From an uncultured Kiritimatiellota bacterium (lineage in GTDB: Bacteria; Verrucomicrobiota; Kiritimatiellia; RFP12; DVOR01): a DNA stretch of 64,000 nucleotides. Positions within the stretch are counted from its first letter, which is position 1; each line of letters starts with the position of its first letter. The stretch covers positions 1 to 64,000 of the forward strand of contig CALXOF010000004.1 in NCBI GenBank assembly GCA_944389945.1, read 5' to 3'. Below are positions 16,944 to 30,303 of this stretch, in pieces. A program made the position numbers and the translations under genes. The notes under the pieces are model-generated. The model made no database searches and had not been told where the DNA came from. It worked only from the letters and a program-made list of their open reading frames with translations.

Positions 16944-19900
16944 TCACTCGGCGGAAGGCGGGGTCAGGCGGACCTTGAAGAGGACCGTGCCGGCGGTGGC
17001 ATCGGGCGAAGGCAGCGTCAGCGCGCCATCAGCGCCGACCTCGGCAGTGCCAAGCACATCGCCGGGCTCCGTGCCATCCAGGGTCACGGGCACCAACTCC
17101 ACCTTCACACCGGACTTAAGCGTGAGCGGCGTGGCCTCGCCGTCGGCGCCGGTGAGGGCGGCCGCGACGACTACCTTGCCATCCGCAATCTCAATCGAGG
17201 TGATGGTGAGGTTGCACGCCGCCGTGACCGTGGCCACGCCTTCCTCAACGGTGACGGTGAGCGGGAGGTTCGTGACGCACGCGACCAGGTCGTTGAAGGT
17301 CGCCGTGTCGGCGGACTGTCCATTCAGCGTGAGGGTGACGGAACCCACCGAGGTCACACCCTCGTTCCCCGCCACGGCACCAAGAATCGCCGCCTGGGCA
17401 GCCTCGGAGAAGCCGCCGGCTTCATCGCCCACCACGCCCTCAGGCAGGGGAATGGTAGCCTGAGCTTCCACGGTGATGGCTTTTTCGCCGAAGTCAACGA
17501 GCCAGTTCTCCGCCGTCACGCCGGTGAAAACGATATCGGCAGGCTCCAACCCACCGGACGCAAGCTCGGCGTAGGTTACGAGCGTCTGCGGCTCCTCGGT
17601 GGCAACGAAGTCCGCGGCCAAAGCGATGGTGATAACGGGGGTTTCCGCCTCGTCCACGATGCCCGGCACCGTCAGGGTGCCCTTGATAGCCAGCGGCAGA
17701 CCCGCTGAGAGGTCGAGTGTCGTCCCATCGGCCAAGGTAAGGTTGACAAGGGTCGTGTTCGCGGCGGGGGCCAGCGCTCCGGCCTGGACTTCGATGTTCA
17801 CGCCGACGTTCGCGCCTTCCGCAATGGCGAGCGTACCCGTCCCCGTCTTGACGATGGAGCCGGCGCCGGTCACCGTGCCGGAGACCTCGTCCTTGCTGAA
17901 GGTGGCATAGGTCAGCGTGGCGTTGAGGGTCGTCTCGGCAGGAAGCGTGAGCGCCCCATCACCAACGTACAGGTCACCATTAACCGTCAGCGCGGCAGGT
18001 TCAAACGCCACAATGCCCTCGCTTGCCAAGGTCAGCTGATGTTCGCTCGCGTTGATGGTCAGCGAGGCCGGCGCAGCCGTGTCGACATACACCCGGGCAC
18101 CCTCGGTGGTCGCGGTCAGGACAAGCGACAGGTTCGCCATATCGCCCCGCAGGTAGTCACGGATGATCGGGGGAATCTCCACGTTATTCGCGTCCGTCCA
18201 GACGAGATTTTCCCAGTTGGCAGTACCACTGACCGACGCAGAGAAGGGCTGCGTGAAGTCCTTCGTCAGCACGTAACCGGTGCCGCCAAGATTGCGCACG
18301 CGATAGCCGGCTGGCACACCGGTGAAGGTGAAGTCCGTCACCACAGAGGTAACCAAAACGTAAACATTTGTGGTAGGAGCCGCCGCCTCCGGCAGGTTCA
18401 ACGCGGACAGATCGAGCGCCAACTCCTTCTTACCAGTGAATTCATTAGCAGTGAGGATGAAGTAGCCGACACCCGTGGGCTTGATGGTCGCGCCCTCGGC
18501 GAAGGCAATGGACTTGGCGGTGATGGTGCCATTGCCGCCAAGCGTCCCGGCGACGGTCACCGTATCCGTAATCGCGAGGTTGGAACCTGCAGACCCGGCA
18601 AGCGCCTTGGGCTCCGCCCACACGTAGGTCGCGGCCTCCGTGGGAGGCGTCTGCAACCCAACAATATCCGTATACGGATGATCCAAGTCGACCGTCACTT
18701 CGTTCGTATCACGGGCCAAGACATACCACCCGACTGGAAACTTAGAGGCATCTGCACCGGTAGCCACGTTGTAGCTGTCGAAGGAGATGGTCTTCCCTTC
18801 ACCGGCATCAATCTGGATGAAGGTGCCTTGCGTAAGAGCCGTCTCCGTGCCGAAGGAACCATCCACCGCGTTCGCGGCAGATTCGACGCCACTCACGGCC
18901 ATTCCCTCAAGATTGACCGGCTCACCATCACGGTAAAGCGTGAACTCGGAGATGCTACTAGTGCCAGCCGAAAGCGTCATGAAGGTGACATAGCGGGCGG
19001 AGATGGGCTGAGAAAGGAGGGTGAGCGAGCCATCCGCCGTGACCTCGAGGGAGTCCGCACCGAAGTTCTCCGCTCCGAACGCATAGTCACCGGAGATGGT
19101 GACGGCACCGGCGGCAGGGGTGTCCGCAGGAACGACAACGTTCTCGACAACGTCATTCGCACCGAAGGTGACGTTGGCCCCCGCGACATAGTCCGGCAGA
19201 CCCGTGGCCCAATCACCCGCGCCATTCACCCACGTCAAGTCACCGGAGGGAGCGCCCTCCACGACCTTGAGGGTGGTGCCGTCGACCGCGAGGGCGAGGC
19301 CGGTGGCCAACTCGGCGGAGAAGGCAACGGCATCGGCGGGGCCGGTGGTCCATGTGGCGAGCTCGGTGCCGATGGCAACCTCCGCAGGAAGCGTCACCGG
19401 AATGGTCGCGCCCTCGGCAACGGAGAGCGTATCGAAGGTCACCGCACCGGCAGAGGCATCGATGGACGCACCCTCCTGCAGGGCGATGGCACCCGCAATC
19501 GTACCCGCGCTCTTGATGGCACCGTAAACATTCAGCGTGGTGGAGCCGCTGACCGTGAGCGTGCCGCCCTCGGCAATAGAGACGGGGCCACGACCCAGCG
19601 CATCGGCGGCGGCGGTGTGAAGCAGATTCACGATCTCCGTACCACCGGTGTAGGAGCTATCGACAGAGAACGTGATACGCGTCGCGCCATTGTTTCCAGA
19701 GCCATCGCTGTTGGCATCGGCGACACGAAGCTTCAGCACGCCATCCAGACCATCGGCGACCCCGACATCTCGAATGGAATAACCGTTAGAACTACCCTCC
19801 GTAAAGAGCAGGGTTCCCTTGCCGGAGATACCGCCGGCGAAGTTGGAGGAGTCGCCATTGGAAGAGCCCAAGATGCGCGCAGCCTTCTCGTCCGTCCCAT

Positions 19901-22900
19901 CGTTGTTAACCACGACAGCAGCCGCGATTTTACGATTCGGGCGATTTGTGCCATTGCCGTTCTGAAGACGAATGGCGCCGCCGTCAATCAAGGTGATGGT
20001 CGCCTCGGCATCCGTGATGGTATTGTTCCATTTATCAACGCCAAAGATGGCATCCCCGACAACTTCGATGTTCGGGATGTCGGCATAGGCGCCATCGGAG
20101 GCAAGCGCAAGCACGCCTTCCTCCACCCGGACGGTAGGCGTGACAGTCGTACCACTGCCCAGCGAGAGGGTGCCGACGCCGGTCTTGACGATAGTGCCCG
20201 TGCCGGAGATGGCAGGCAGGGTGTAGCCAGAAGAAGCATTCATCACCCAGGTGCCATTGACCGTGACGGAAGCGGGCGTCTCTTCATTCAATGCAGTCAC
20301 CACGAACTGCGCCGTGTCGGTGTGCAGTTCAGCACCCGCTTCGACGGTGAGGCTTGAGGTATGGAGCTGCCCACCCGACAGCGTCAGCGGAGCGGTGCCC
20401 ACAACCGTTAATCCACCGATATAATAAGGCAGGTCGGAAAGCGTGGCAGTGCCGTTAACCGTGATTTCAACAGCAGAAGTACGCAGAGCAGAAATGACCT
20501 CCCACTGCGTGGGAGCAATGGCCTCGCCATTTGCGTCCGTCCACGTGGCTTCAATCCACGTGGTGTCGCCCGTAAGCGTCGCCTTCCACGGGAAGGGCGC
20601 ATCCTTGGCCAGGATATACTGGCTGAGCACATCCGTCATCTGGACTTCGTTGACGACAAAGCCATCGGGCAGGTTGGCAAAGGTCAGTCCGGTCTGAGCG
20701 ACCAAGAAGGTCTGGCCGACATAGCCTTCCGCCATCACGGCGGAGGTATCGAGCGCAATGCCGCCTTCCTGCGCAGTGACTGCGCCGTTAATCATGAGGT
20801 ACTTGCCGGCGGCCAACTTCAGCGTGCCGGTCTCACCGAAGGTCACGTCGCCCTCAATACCACCGGCGGCGGTGAGGGCACCATTGACGGTGACGCCTTC
20901 CGCGACGGTGATGGCAACGTTTCTTACCTGCCCTACCTGAAACGCCTCGTCCAACCATGCACTCGACGTCCACGTGTTAGCCTCTTCTGTGGTAAAGCTC
21001 TGTTGGTCAAGCAATGTCCACGTGCTATTGTCATTGCTGATTTCAAGCTTCCATTCCCGAGGATTACGCCCATTTTGGTCTGCCATCGCCAAATTGTACG
21101 CATCAAAGACGAAGGCTTGCCCTTCACCGGCGTCAAAAGTAATCGAGCAATTCGTGAACGTCGCAGGGGCGGCAGACCAATACCACTTTGTGGAAGTATT
21201 GCCATCCAACAGATAAGCAGCCTCGTGATGGTTGTTATCCGAGCCAACGGATTGCGCTTGCGTAGCCGTGACGGTAGCCCCCGTCATATCCACGCGCTCC
21301 CCAAACCAATAAAGACCAAACTCGGAAAGCGCAACGCCTTGATTGGTGTTATTTCCGGTCGTAGTACGCGCAGTCGGACTCCAACGAACGTAACGAGCAG
21401 AGGCGAAGTTAGAGGTCCCAAGGGTCAGCGTACCACCCTCGGCGACGGTAACGGTGTCGGCGGTGAGTGCGCCGTTGCCATTGAGGGTGTAGTCGCCCGA
21501 GACGGTGACGGCACCGGCGAGGATGTCCTGGTCAAGGGTGACGGACTCGTTGGCCTCGTTCGTGCCGAAGGTGGCGTTGTCGCCGGGCTTGAAGTCGGGC
21601 AGACCGGCCGACCAGTTGGAGCCCTCGGCGGGGGTGGTCCATGTGATATCCTGCGCCGCGTCGGTGCGGACGTAGCAAAGATTGCCCTCAACGACCTGGG
21701 CCGCCCACGTACCGACCTGCAGGTCAGGCGCGGAGATTGTCAGGGTTTCGGGGACGGCCTCGCCGGCAAACTTGAAAAGCGTGACGGAACCGGCCGCGAC
21801 GTCCGCGGTGGAGAGTGCGATGGAGATCGTGCCGGAGGGGTCCTCGGCGAGGGTGGCCTCGGGCAGACGCTGGTCGCCGAGGGCGAGCGTACCGCCGGAA
21901 AGCGTGACGGAGGTGGAATCGAAATCGCCGATGATCGCATTGGAGAGGTCGACCGTCTTGCCCTCAGCCGCCTCAATCACGAGCGCGGAGGTGCCGGAGG
22001 TCACGGTTTCATCGGTGACAACGCCGGGAGCGACCTCGCCAATGAAGACGCCACCCTTGAGGGTGACCGTGGCGGTACCGGAAACGGTGGCCTTGGGGCC
22101 CTTGCCGCCGGCGTAAATGCCATCGGGGAAGGTGACGCCGTTCGCATCGATGGTCACGGCGGTGTTGCCCGTGATGGCGAAAGAGCCGGTGCCCTGATCG
22201 ACATTACACGAACCGCCGTAAATCGTCTTCGCGAACGTGCCGGAGCCCTCATTGAGGACGACCTCGACCGCAGTGTTGCCGGTGATGGGCAAAGCCGAGG
22301 CCCAGTTCGGATCTTGTTGATTGCCGGAGACGTTGCTCACGGCACCACCAACGATAGCAGAGGAAATCGCTTGGTAGTTCCCAGAATCCCCATTCTCATC
22401 CTGCAACGTATAGACGCGAACTGTCGCATTTCCATTGTGGACAGGACGCTTGCGGTGTTGCGAGACACCAGAGCCAACGACGGTTCCGGAAACCTTCGCG
22501 CCATCCGTAAGAGTGACCAGCGTATCACCGGTGAAGGTCATTCCGTCCCCTTCGCCACCGGCACCATTACTTCCACCGATATTGGAGCCGACCACGGTCT
22601 GCGCCGTAGTTCCCTCGCCGGTCAGCTCAACGAGCAGATTGCCGGTAATGTGATTCGCGTGATTGTTCTCCCAGCCATTGTCCTTACCGCCGATGATGGA
22701 GGCATAGGCACCGCCGGAAACCTTCAGCCACACATCGCGCTCAAGCGTGGACTTGTCACCCTGGGTCGAATCGGTGATACCGTAAACAGTGGGCGTGTTC
22801 GTGGCACCGGTGATGTGCATGACGTTCCTGGCGCGAGCACCTTCAGGTTCCTGACGCGCCAGAGGAAGCAACTCCAACTGCGTGGTACCGGAGACAGTGT

Positions 22901-23747
22901 CGGTGTAGGCCTCGGTGGGAGCCGTCCCCCACCCTTCCGGCACGCCCTCGAAGGTCACCGGCTCAATCGGCAAGATAATCTCCCCGGTGCAGACGATTTG
23001 GAAGGCGGCGATGGTACCTCTGGCAACCCACGTGTTACCATTTTTTACCTGCTTGGCACATTGGATGGTCAGCGTCTCGCCAGAAAGTCCCGTGATACGC
23101 AAGGCGTTCTTACCGTATTCTGGGGTTGAATCTTCAGTAACGGTGTCTTTCGCACTGGCGTATCCGAAGTAATCTCCAGCATCAATGGCGGTGATTGAAC
23201 CGCCATCAACCTTAACCGTCGCGCCTTCCTTCCACGTGTAAAGGTCTCCATTCACCTCAACAGGCAGAAACTTTGAGTCATGACCATTGTTCGCGTCCAC
23301 GGAGAAGTAGACAATCACATCATAGGAAGAAAAGGGCACCCCGGAAACCGTGATAGTCGGCCCCAGGTCTTTTCCGCCGTGCGAGTTGTCCGCCAAATAG
23401 GAACCCATAAAAGGAGCTCCCGGCGTGAAATCACCAAAACCGTCGACCATCGAGAAATTATTGTTTGCCTCAAAGGTCATCGTGGCGACAGAATCGCCTG
23501 TCCCGATGGAGATGTCTGTACCACTCTTTCCTTCCACGTCCGTCCACACCGAGCCGGGCACCGGCTCCAAGCCATATGAATCTTCTGTGTCCGGGACAAA
23601 ATTCGCGGTCCCTTTGGCAAAGTTGACGCTGATTGTCTGGGCGTATGCCTCTCCGCTTTCTTGTGCGAAGGTGGGGGCGGCGAGGAGGGCCGCGGTAAGG
23701 GCCAGGAGGGTGGGTCTCAGGCGCGAGTAGGTTGATGTTGAGTTCAT
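16944..23747 (-). CDS. Very large exported beta-strand-repeat protein (adhesin-like)
   Basis: 2267 aa with a signal peptide (cleavage after about A28, PTFA-QESG). The N-terminal 250 residues form an unnamed domain rich in aromatic and Gly residues. The rest is Thr/Gly/Val/Ala-rich beta-helix material of the autotransporter-associated beta-strand-repeat type (repeated TVAEGGTL, SGTGTIVKTGTGTL-like steps). Two paralogous modules (coding about 21.65-20.9 kb and 19.2-18.7 kb) each begin with a W..(G/N)LPD segment and contain a discoidin-like part starting SARYV. No C-terminal beta-barrel, sorting signal or membrane segment is visible: the chain ends FKVRLTPPSAE. The exit route and anchor are therefore unknown. 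AAGGAG lies 7 nt before the ATG. Probably monocistronic. Confidence 0.75.
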   Translation of the reverse strand: MNSTSTYSRLRPTLLALTAALLAAPTFAQESGEAYAQTISVNFAKGTANFVPDTEDSYGLEPVPGSVWTDVEGKSGTDISIGTGDSVATMTFEANNNFSMVDGFGDFTPGAPFMGSYLADNSHGGKDLGPTITVSGVPFSSYDVIVYFSVDANNGHDSKFLPVEVNGDLYTWKEGATVKVDGGSITAIDAGDYFGYASAKDTVTEDSTPEYGKNALRITGLSGETLTIQCAKQVKNGNTWVARGTIAAFQIVCTGEIILPIEPVTFEGVPEGWGTAPTEAYTDTVSGTTQLELLPLARQEPEGARARNVMHITGATNTPTVYGITDSTQGDKSTLERDVWLKVSGGAYASIIGGKDNGWENNHANHITGNLLVELTGEGTTAQTVVGSNIGGSNGAGGEGDGMTFTGDTLVTLTDGAKVSGTVVGSGVSQHRKRPVHNGNATVRVYTLQDENGDSGNYQAISSAIVGGAVSNVSGNQQDPNWASALPITGNTAVEVVLNEGSGTFAKTIYGGSCNVDQGTGSFAITGNTAVTIDANGVTFPDGIYAGGKGPKATVSGTATVTLKGGVFIGEVAPGVVTDETVTSGTSALVIEAAEGKTVDLSNAIIGDFDSTSVTLSGGTLALGDQRLPEATLAEDPSGTISIALSTADVAAGSVTLFKFAGEAVPETLTISAPDLQVGTWAAQVVEGNLCYVRTDAAQDITWTTPAEGSNWSAGLPDFKPGDNATFGTNEANESVTLDQDILAGAVTVSGDYTLNGNGALTADTVTVAEGGTLTLGTSNFASARYVRWSPTARTTTGNNTNQGVALSEFGLYWFGERVDMTGATVTATQAQSVGSDNNHHEAAYLLDGNTSTKWYWSAAPATFTNCSITFDAGEGQAFVFDAYNLAMADQNGRNPREWKLEISNDNSTWTLLDQQSFTTEEANTWTSSAWLDEAFQVGQVRNVAITVAEGVTVNGALTAAGGIEGDVTFGETGTLKLAAGKYLMINGAVTAQEGGIALDTSAVMAEGYVGQTFLVAQTGLTFANLPDGFVVNEVQMTDVLSQYILAKDAPFPWKATLTGDTTWIEATWTDANGEAIAPTQWEVISALRTSAVEITVNGTATLSDLPYYIGGLTVVGTAPLTLSGGQLHTSSLTVEAGAELHTDTAQFVVTALNEETPASVTVNGTWVMNASSGYTLPAISGTGTIVKTGVGTLSLGSGTTVTPTVRVEEGVLALASDGAYADIPNIEVVGDAIFGVDKWNNTITDAEATITLIDGGAIRLQNGNGTNRPNRKIAAAVVVNNDGTDEKAARILGSSNGDSSNFAGGISGKGTLLFTEGSSNGYSIRDVGVADGLDGVLKLRVADANSDGSGNNGATRITFSVDSSYTGGTEIVNLLHTAAADALGRGPVSIAEGGTLTVSGSTTLNVYGAIKSAGTIAGAIALQEGASIDASAGAVTFDTLSVAEGATIPVTLPAEVAIGTELATWTTGPADAVAFSAELATGLALAVDGTTLKVVEGAPSGDLTWVNGAGDWATGLPDYVAGANVTFGANDVVENVVVPADTPAAGAVTISGDYAFGAENFGADSLEVTADGSLTLLSQPISARYVTFMTLSAGTSSISEFTLYRDGEPVNLEGMAVSGVESAANAVDGSFGTETALTQGTFIQIDAGEGKTISFDSYNVATGADASKFPVGWYVLARDTNEVTVDLDHPYTDIVGLQTPPTEAATYVWAEPKALAGSAGSNLAITDTVTVAGTLGGNGTITAKSIAFAEGATIKPTGVGYFILTANEFTGKKELALDLSALNLPEAAAPTTNVYVLVTSVVTDFTFTGVPAGYRVRNLGGTGYVLTKDFTQPFSASVSGTANWENLVWTDANNVEIPPIIRDYLRGDMANLSLVLTATTEGARVYVDTAAPASLTINASEHQLTLASEGIVAFEPAALTVNGDLYVGDGALTLPAETTLNATLTYATFSKDEVSGTVTGAGSIVKTGTGTLAIAEGANVGVNIEVQAGALAPAANTTLVNLTLADGTTLDLSAGLPLAIKGTLTVPGIVDEAETPVITIALAADFVATEEPQTLVTYAELASGGLEPADIVFTGVTAENWLVDFGEKAITVEAQATIPLPEGVVGDEAGGFSEAAQAAILGAVAGNEGVTSVGSVTLTLNGQSADTATFNDLVACVTNLPLTVTVEEGVATVTAACNLTITSIEIADGKVVVAAALTGADGEATPLTLKSGVKVELVPVTLDGTEPGDVLGTAEVGADGALTLPSPDATAGTVLFKVRLTPPSAE

Positions 23748-24362
23748 GGGATGCTCCTTTCGGAAAAGGATTCTTGTGACAAACGGCGGCCCAAGGGTGT
23801 GCCCTGCGCCTACATTGATAGATTAGCACGTTTTCTGTGGATGGCGCAAGAACGTTTTCCACAAAAACAAAAAGCACGACGCAAGGGGAACCGCCGATTC
23901 CGAAGAACACAGAGGACACAGAGAGGACAGAGGGGCACAGAGGCGGGCGGCGTGCTAGCGCACGCAGGACTGCCAGTATGTTTTAGATCACAGAGGACAC
24001 AGAGGGTTGCACAGAGGAACACAGAGAAGGACGGCCAGTGTATTTTTACCACAAAGGACACGAAGAACCACAAAGGACACCGTGCAGGCGCGAAGCGACA
24101 AACCTCCCACGGCTAAGAAGGCGACGCTGGGGTAGGCCTGTAGGGCGTGGCGGGCTTCGCACGCCACGCTTTGGGGAGGGGCGGCGATGGCCGCCCCGGG
24201 GGACTTGCCACGACGCGTTTCAAGAAATTCAGTCAGATGCAGGAGCGCGCGGCAGGCGCGCGACGGATGAGGCCGCTGTAAAAAGCCAACCTCCAAGCAT
24301 CCAAACTTCTAAGCTTCCAATCAGATGCAGGAGCGCGCGACGGATGAGGTCGAAGAAAAGTT
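23748..24362 (+). repeat. Mosaic spacer upstream of the large repeat protein
   Basis: No gene seen. Contains CACAGAGGACACAGAG, GGACTGCCAGT, ACCACAAAGGACACG, GCGACAAACCTCCCACGGC and CATCCAAACTTCTAAGC word repeats. The first 100 bp (right next to the ATG at 23747) are not repetitive and should hold the promoter. Confidence 0.7.
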
Positions 24363-24375
24363 GCCCTTAGGGCAT

Positions 24376-24408
24376 AAAAAAGCCACCGACGTGATGTCGG
24401 TGGCTTTT
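24376..24408 (-). terminator. Bidirectional terminator downstream of the beta-galactosidase gene
   Basis: AGCCACCGAC pairs perfectly with GTCGGTGGCT around GTGAT (24381-24405). On the minus strand a run of T follows; on the plus strand TTTTG follows. Confidence 0.9.
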
Positions 24409-24426
24409 GTTGAGGGAAAGGAGCCC

Positions 24427-28212
<3,786 letters not shown>

Positions 28213-28274
28213 TCAAGTCTCCTTGAAAGGGATTTGGTCTTTATTATCATCCCATACCAGAGGGCGGAAAGTCA

Positions 28275-29028
28275 ACCGCGGAGGGCAGGGAATGTCGATC
28301 TGCGTCAGGCAAGACGCAGGAGGGGCGCTGACGCGCCCCGGAGAACGGAGAACAGAACGCCCCTGCGGGGCGACGGGTGGAGTCGCTGACAGGGTGTAGA
28401 AGGTTTACCCTGCGGGGCTGACACGAAGGGACACGAAGAACCACAAAGGGCCACAAAGGACTGCCAGAATAGGGGAACCGCCGATTACGCCGATTGGAGC
28501 CGATTAGGGGCCGGCTACCGCCGGCAGGACGCTGAAGGGGAAGTTTGGAAGCTTGGAGGTTTGGAGGCTTGGACAGGTCTCACGCTGCGCGGCTATCACA
28601 AAGGACGAAGAACCACGAAGGGACACAAAGCACGACGCAGGGGGAACCGCAGATTTCGCAGATTTTGAGCAGATTAAGGGCGTGCTACCGCACGCTGGAC
28701 TGCCAGTGTGTTTTAGATCACAGAGGACACAAGGAAGGCGACGCTGGGGCGGGCCGTGCGTGTGCGCAAGGCACACGTCCAGCCCGAAGGCCTGTAGAGC
28801 GTGGCGGGCTTCGCACGCCACGCTTTGGGAGAGGGGCGGCGATGGCCACCCTGGGGGGCGTTTCAGGAGATGCAGGAAATACAGGAGATACAGGAGCGCG
28901 CGGCAAGCGCGCGACGGAGGAGACTACACGCCATGTCTTCCGGTCTCATCGTCGCCAAGGGCGGCGGCCCGGGCTTCAACCTCCGGAGCTCCTCCAAGCC
29001 TCCAAGCATCCAAACTTCTAAGCTTCCA
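28275..29028 (+). repeat. Mosaic spacer between nrdR and the beta-galactosidase gene
   Basis: No gene seen in about 750 bp. One of the densest word-repeat tracts: GGAGAACGGAGAACAG, CGCCCCTGCGGGGCGAC, GACACGAAGGGACACGAAG, CCGCCGATTACGCCGATT, TTTGGAAGCTTGGAGG, GCAGATTTCGCAGATT, GGACTGCCAGTGTG, CAGGAGATACAGGAG. Confidence 0.75.
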
Positions 29029-29029
29029 C

Positions 29030-29509
29030 TTACCGGCGGGTGCGGCGCTTGGGGAGGGGGGCGGGGGTGATGGTGCGGATGAGGTCGATGAACTGGGAGA
29101 GTTCATCGAAGGCGGAGTAGACCGAGGCAAAGCGGACGTAGGCCACGGGGTCGAGCGCGCGCAAACGCTCCATGACCAAGGAGCCGATTTTGGAAGTGGT
29201 GACCTCGGCGGCGCCGCTCATCTCCACCTCGTCCATGACGTCATCGATTAGACGGTCAATGGCGTTGCCAGGGATGGGGCGTTTCTGACAGGCAATGGAG
29301 AGGCCGCGAACCAACTTCTCGCGGTCGAAGGCCTCGGTGCGGCCATCGCGCTTGACGACGCGCGGCAAGTGGCGCTCCAAGCGCTCGTAGGTGGTATAAC
29401 GATAGCCGCAGGCGAGGCATTTGCGGCGCCGACGGATGGTGTCGCCCCCGTGAGTGGCGCGGGAGTCGACCACCTGGTCGTTATCAGCGCCGCATTTGGG
29501 GCAGTGCAT
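29030..29509 (-). CDS. nrdR: Transcriptional repressor NrdR
   Basis: Represses ribonucleotide reductase genes in response to nucleotide level. The 159-aa protein has the family length and its two parts: a zinc ribbon with C3-P-K-C6 and C31-L-A-C34 and the HGGDTIRRRRKCLACGYR signature, then an ATP-cone (VVKRDGRTEAFDREKLVRGL). The C-terminus is a basic PKRRTRR tail. The start is the ATG giving MHCPKCGA; the frame stays open upstream as the shadow of the regulator gene, from which it is separated by 10 nt. It is the last gene of a four-gene operon. Confidence 0.95.
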   Translation of the reverse strand: MHCPKCGADNDQVVDSRATHGGDTIRRRRKCLACGYRYTTYERLERHLPRVVKRDGRTEAFDREKLVRGLSIACQKRPIPGNAIDRLIDDVMDEVEMSGAAEVTTSKIGSLVMERLRALDPVAYVRFASVYSAFDELSQFIDLIRTITPAPLPKRRTRR

Positions 29510-29519
29510 GGCGGCGGCC

Positions 29520-30284
29520 TCAGACGATGGCGGCGAGGGCGGCCTGGGCGATGTCTGCGCCGTCGGTGCCGGAGACCTTGGAGACGCGGCGCGGGTCGAT
29601 GAAGGCCCACTTATCGGGGGCCGTCTCGGCGGCGTAGACCACCACGGGGAGTTCCTGGCCGGCGGGAAGCTTGCGGAGAATCTCCAACACGGCGTCGGCG
29701 GAGAGGCCCTCGGCGTTGAGCGGCAGGATGAGGCCGGCGGGGCGGCGAGCGATGACGGCCTCGACGGCCTCGGCGCCGGTGCGGACGACCTCGACGGAGA
29801 AGCCGGCCTTGCCCAAAGCCTCGCGCAAGGCGTTGGCTCGGATGGGGTTGGCCTCGGCGAGGACGACCAGACGACGGACGTCGTCGCCCACCACGAGGGT
29901 GTCGCCACGGGGGAGGTCGCCCTCGGAGAAGAGGATGCGCTGGACCTCGGCCAAGAGCTCGTCGGGGTCGGCGGGCTTGGTGACGAAGCCGGCAATCTGC
30001 TTGTCGGCGAAGAACTCCGCCATGTCGCCGCGCGCGGTAAGGACGAGGATGGGCACGCGGGTGCGGCCCAAGCGGTCGGTGACGCGTTCGAGGAAACCGG
30101 TGCCGCCCATGCCGGGCATGCCGAGATCGAGGATGGCGAGGTCGGGGAGGGACTCGCTCATGATGCGGAGGGCCTCCTCGCCGGATTCGGCGCAGGTGAC
30201 CTCGTAGCCGGCACCCATGAGGAAGTCGCCGAGCATCATGCGGATGTTCGGGTCGTCATCAATCAGCAGCAAGCGTTTGGGCAT
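29520..30284 (-). CDS. Response-regulator protein with one active and one degenerate receiver domain
   Basis: 254 aa. The first 120 residues are a complete receiver: acidic pair D9/D10, phospho-acceptor D53 (LDLGMPGMGG), T83 and K103. Residues about 128-254 look like a second receiver fold (TLVVGDD.., AEANPIRANALREALGKAG) but the phospho-Asp position reads ILPLN, so it is a pseudo-receiver. No DNA-binding or enzymatic output domain is visible; it probably acts through protein contacts. AGGAG 5 nt before the ATG fixes the start. No histidine kinase is adjacent. It sits between the M18 peptidase gene and nrdR. Confidence 0.8.
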   Translation of the reverse strand: MPKRLLLIDDDPNIRMMLGDFLMGAGYEVTCAESGEEALRIMSESLPDLAILDLGMPGMGGTGFLERVTDRLGRTRVPILVLTARGDMAEFFADKQIAGFVTKPADPDELLAEVQRILFSEGDLPRGDTLVVGDDVRRLVVLAEANPIRANALREALGKAGFSVEVVRTGAEAVEAVIARRPAGLILPLNAEGLSADAVLEILRKLPAGQELPVVVYAAETAPDKWAFIDPRRVSKVSGTDGADIAQAALAAIV

Positions 30285-30303
30285 GGGGGCTCCTGGGTTG
30301 GGC

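Noticed and set aside
16944-17100. PEP-CTERM or type IX sorting signal at the end of the large repeat protein
   Set aside because: The last 30 residues show no PEP motif, membrane segment or Cys/Gly-rich sorting domain.
18039-20357. 772-aa plus-strand frame inside the large repeat protein gene
   Set aside because: Arg/Gly/Asp-rich without domains; it is the complement of the beta-repeat coding sequence, which has a signal peptide, ribosome-binding site and terminator.
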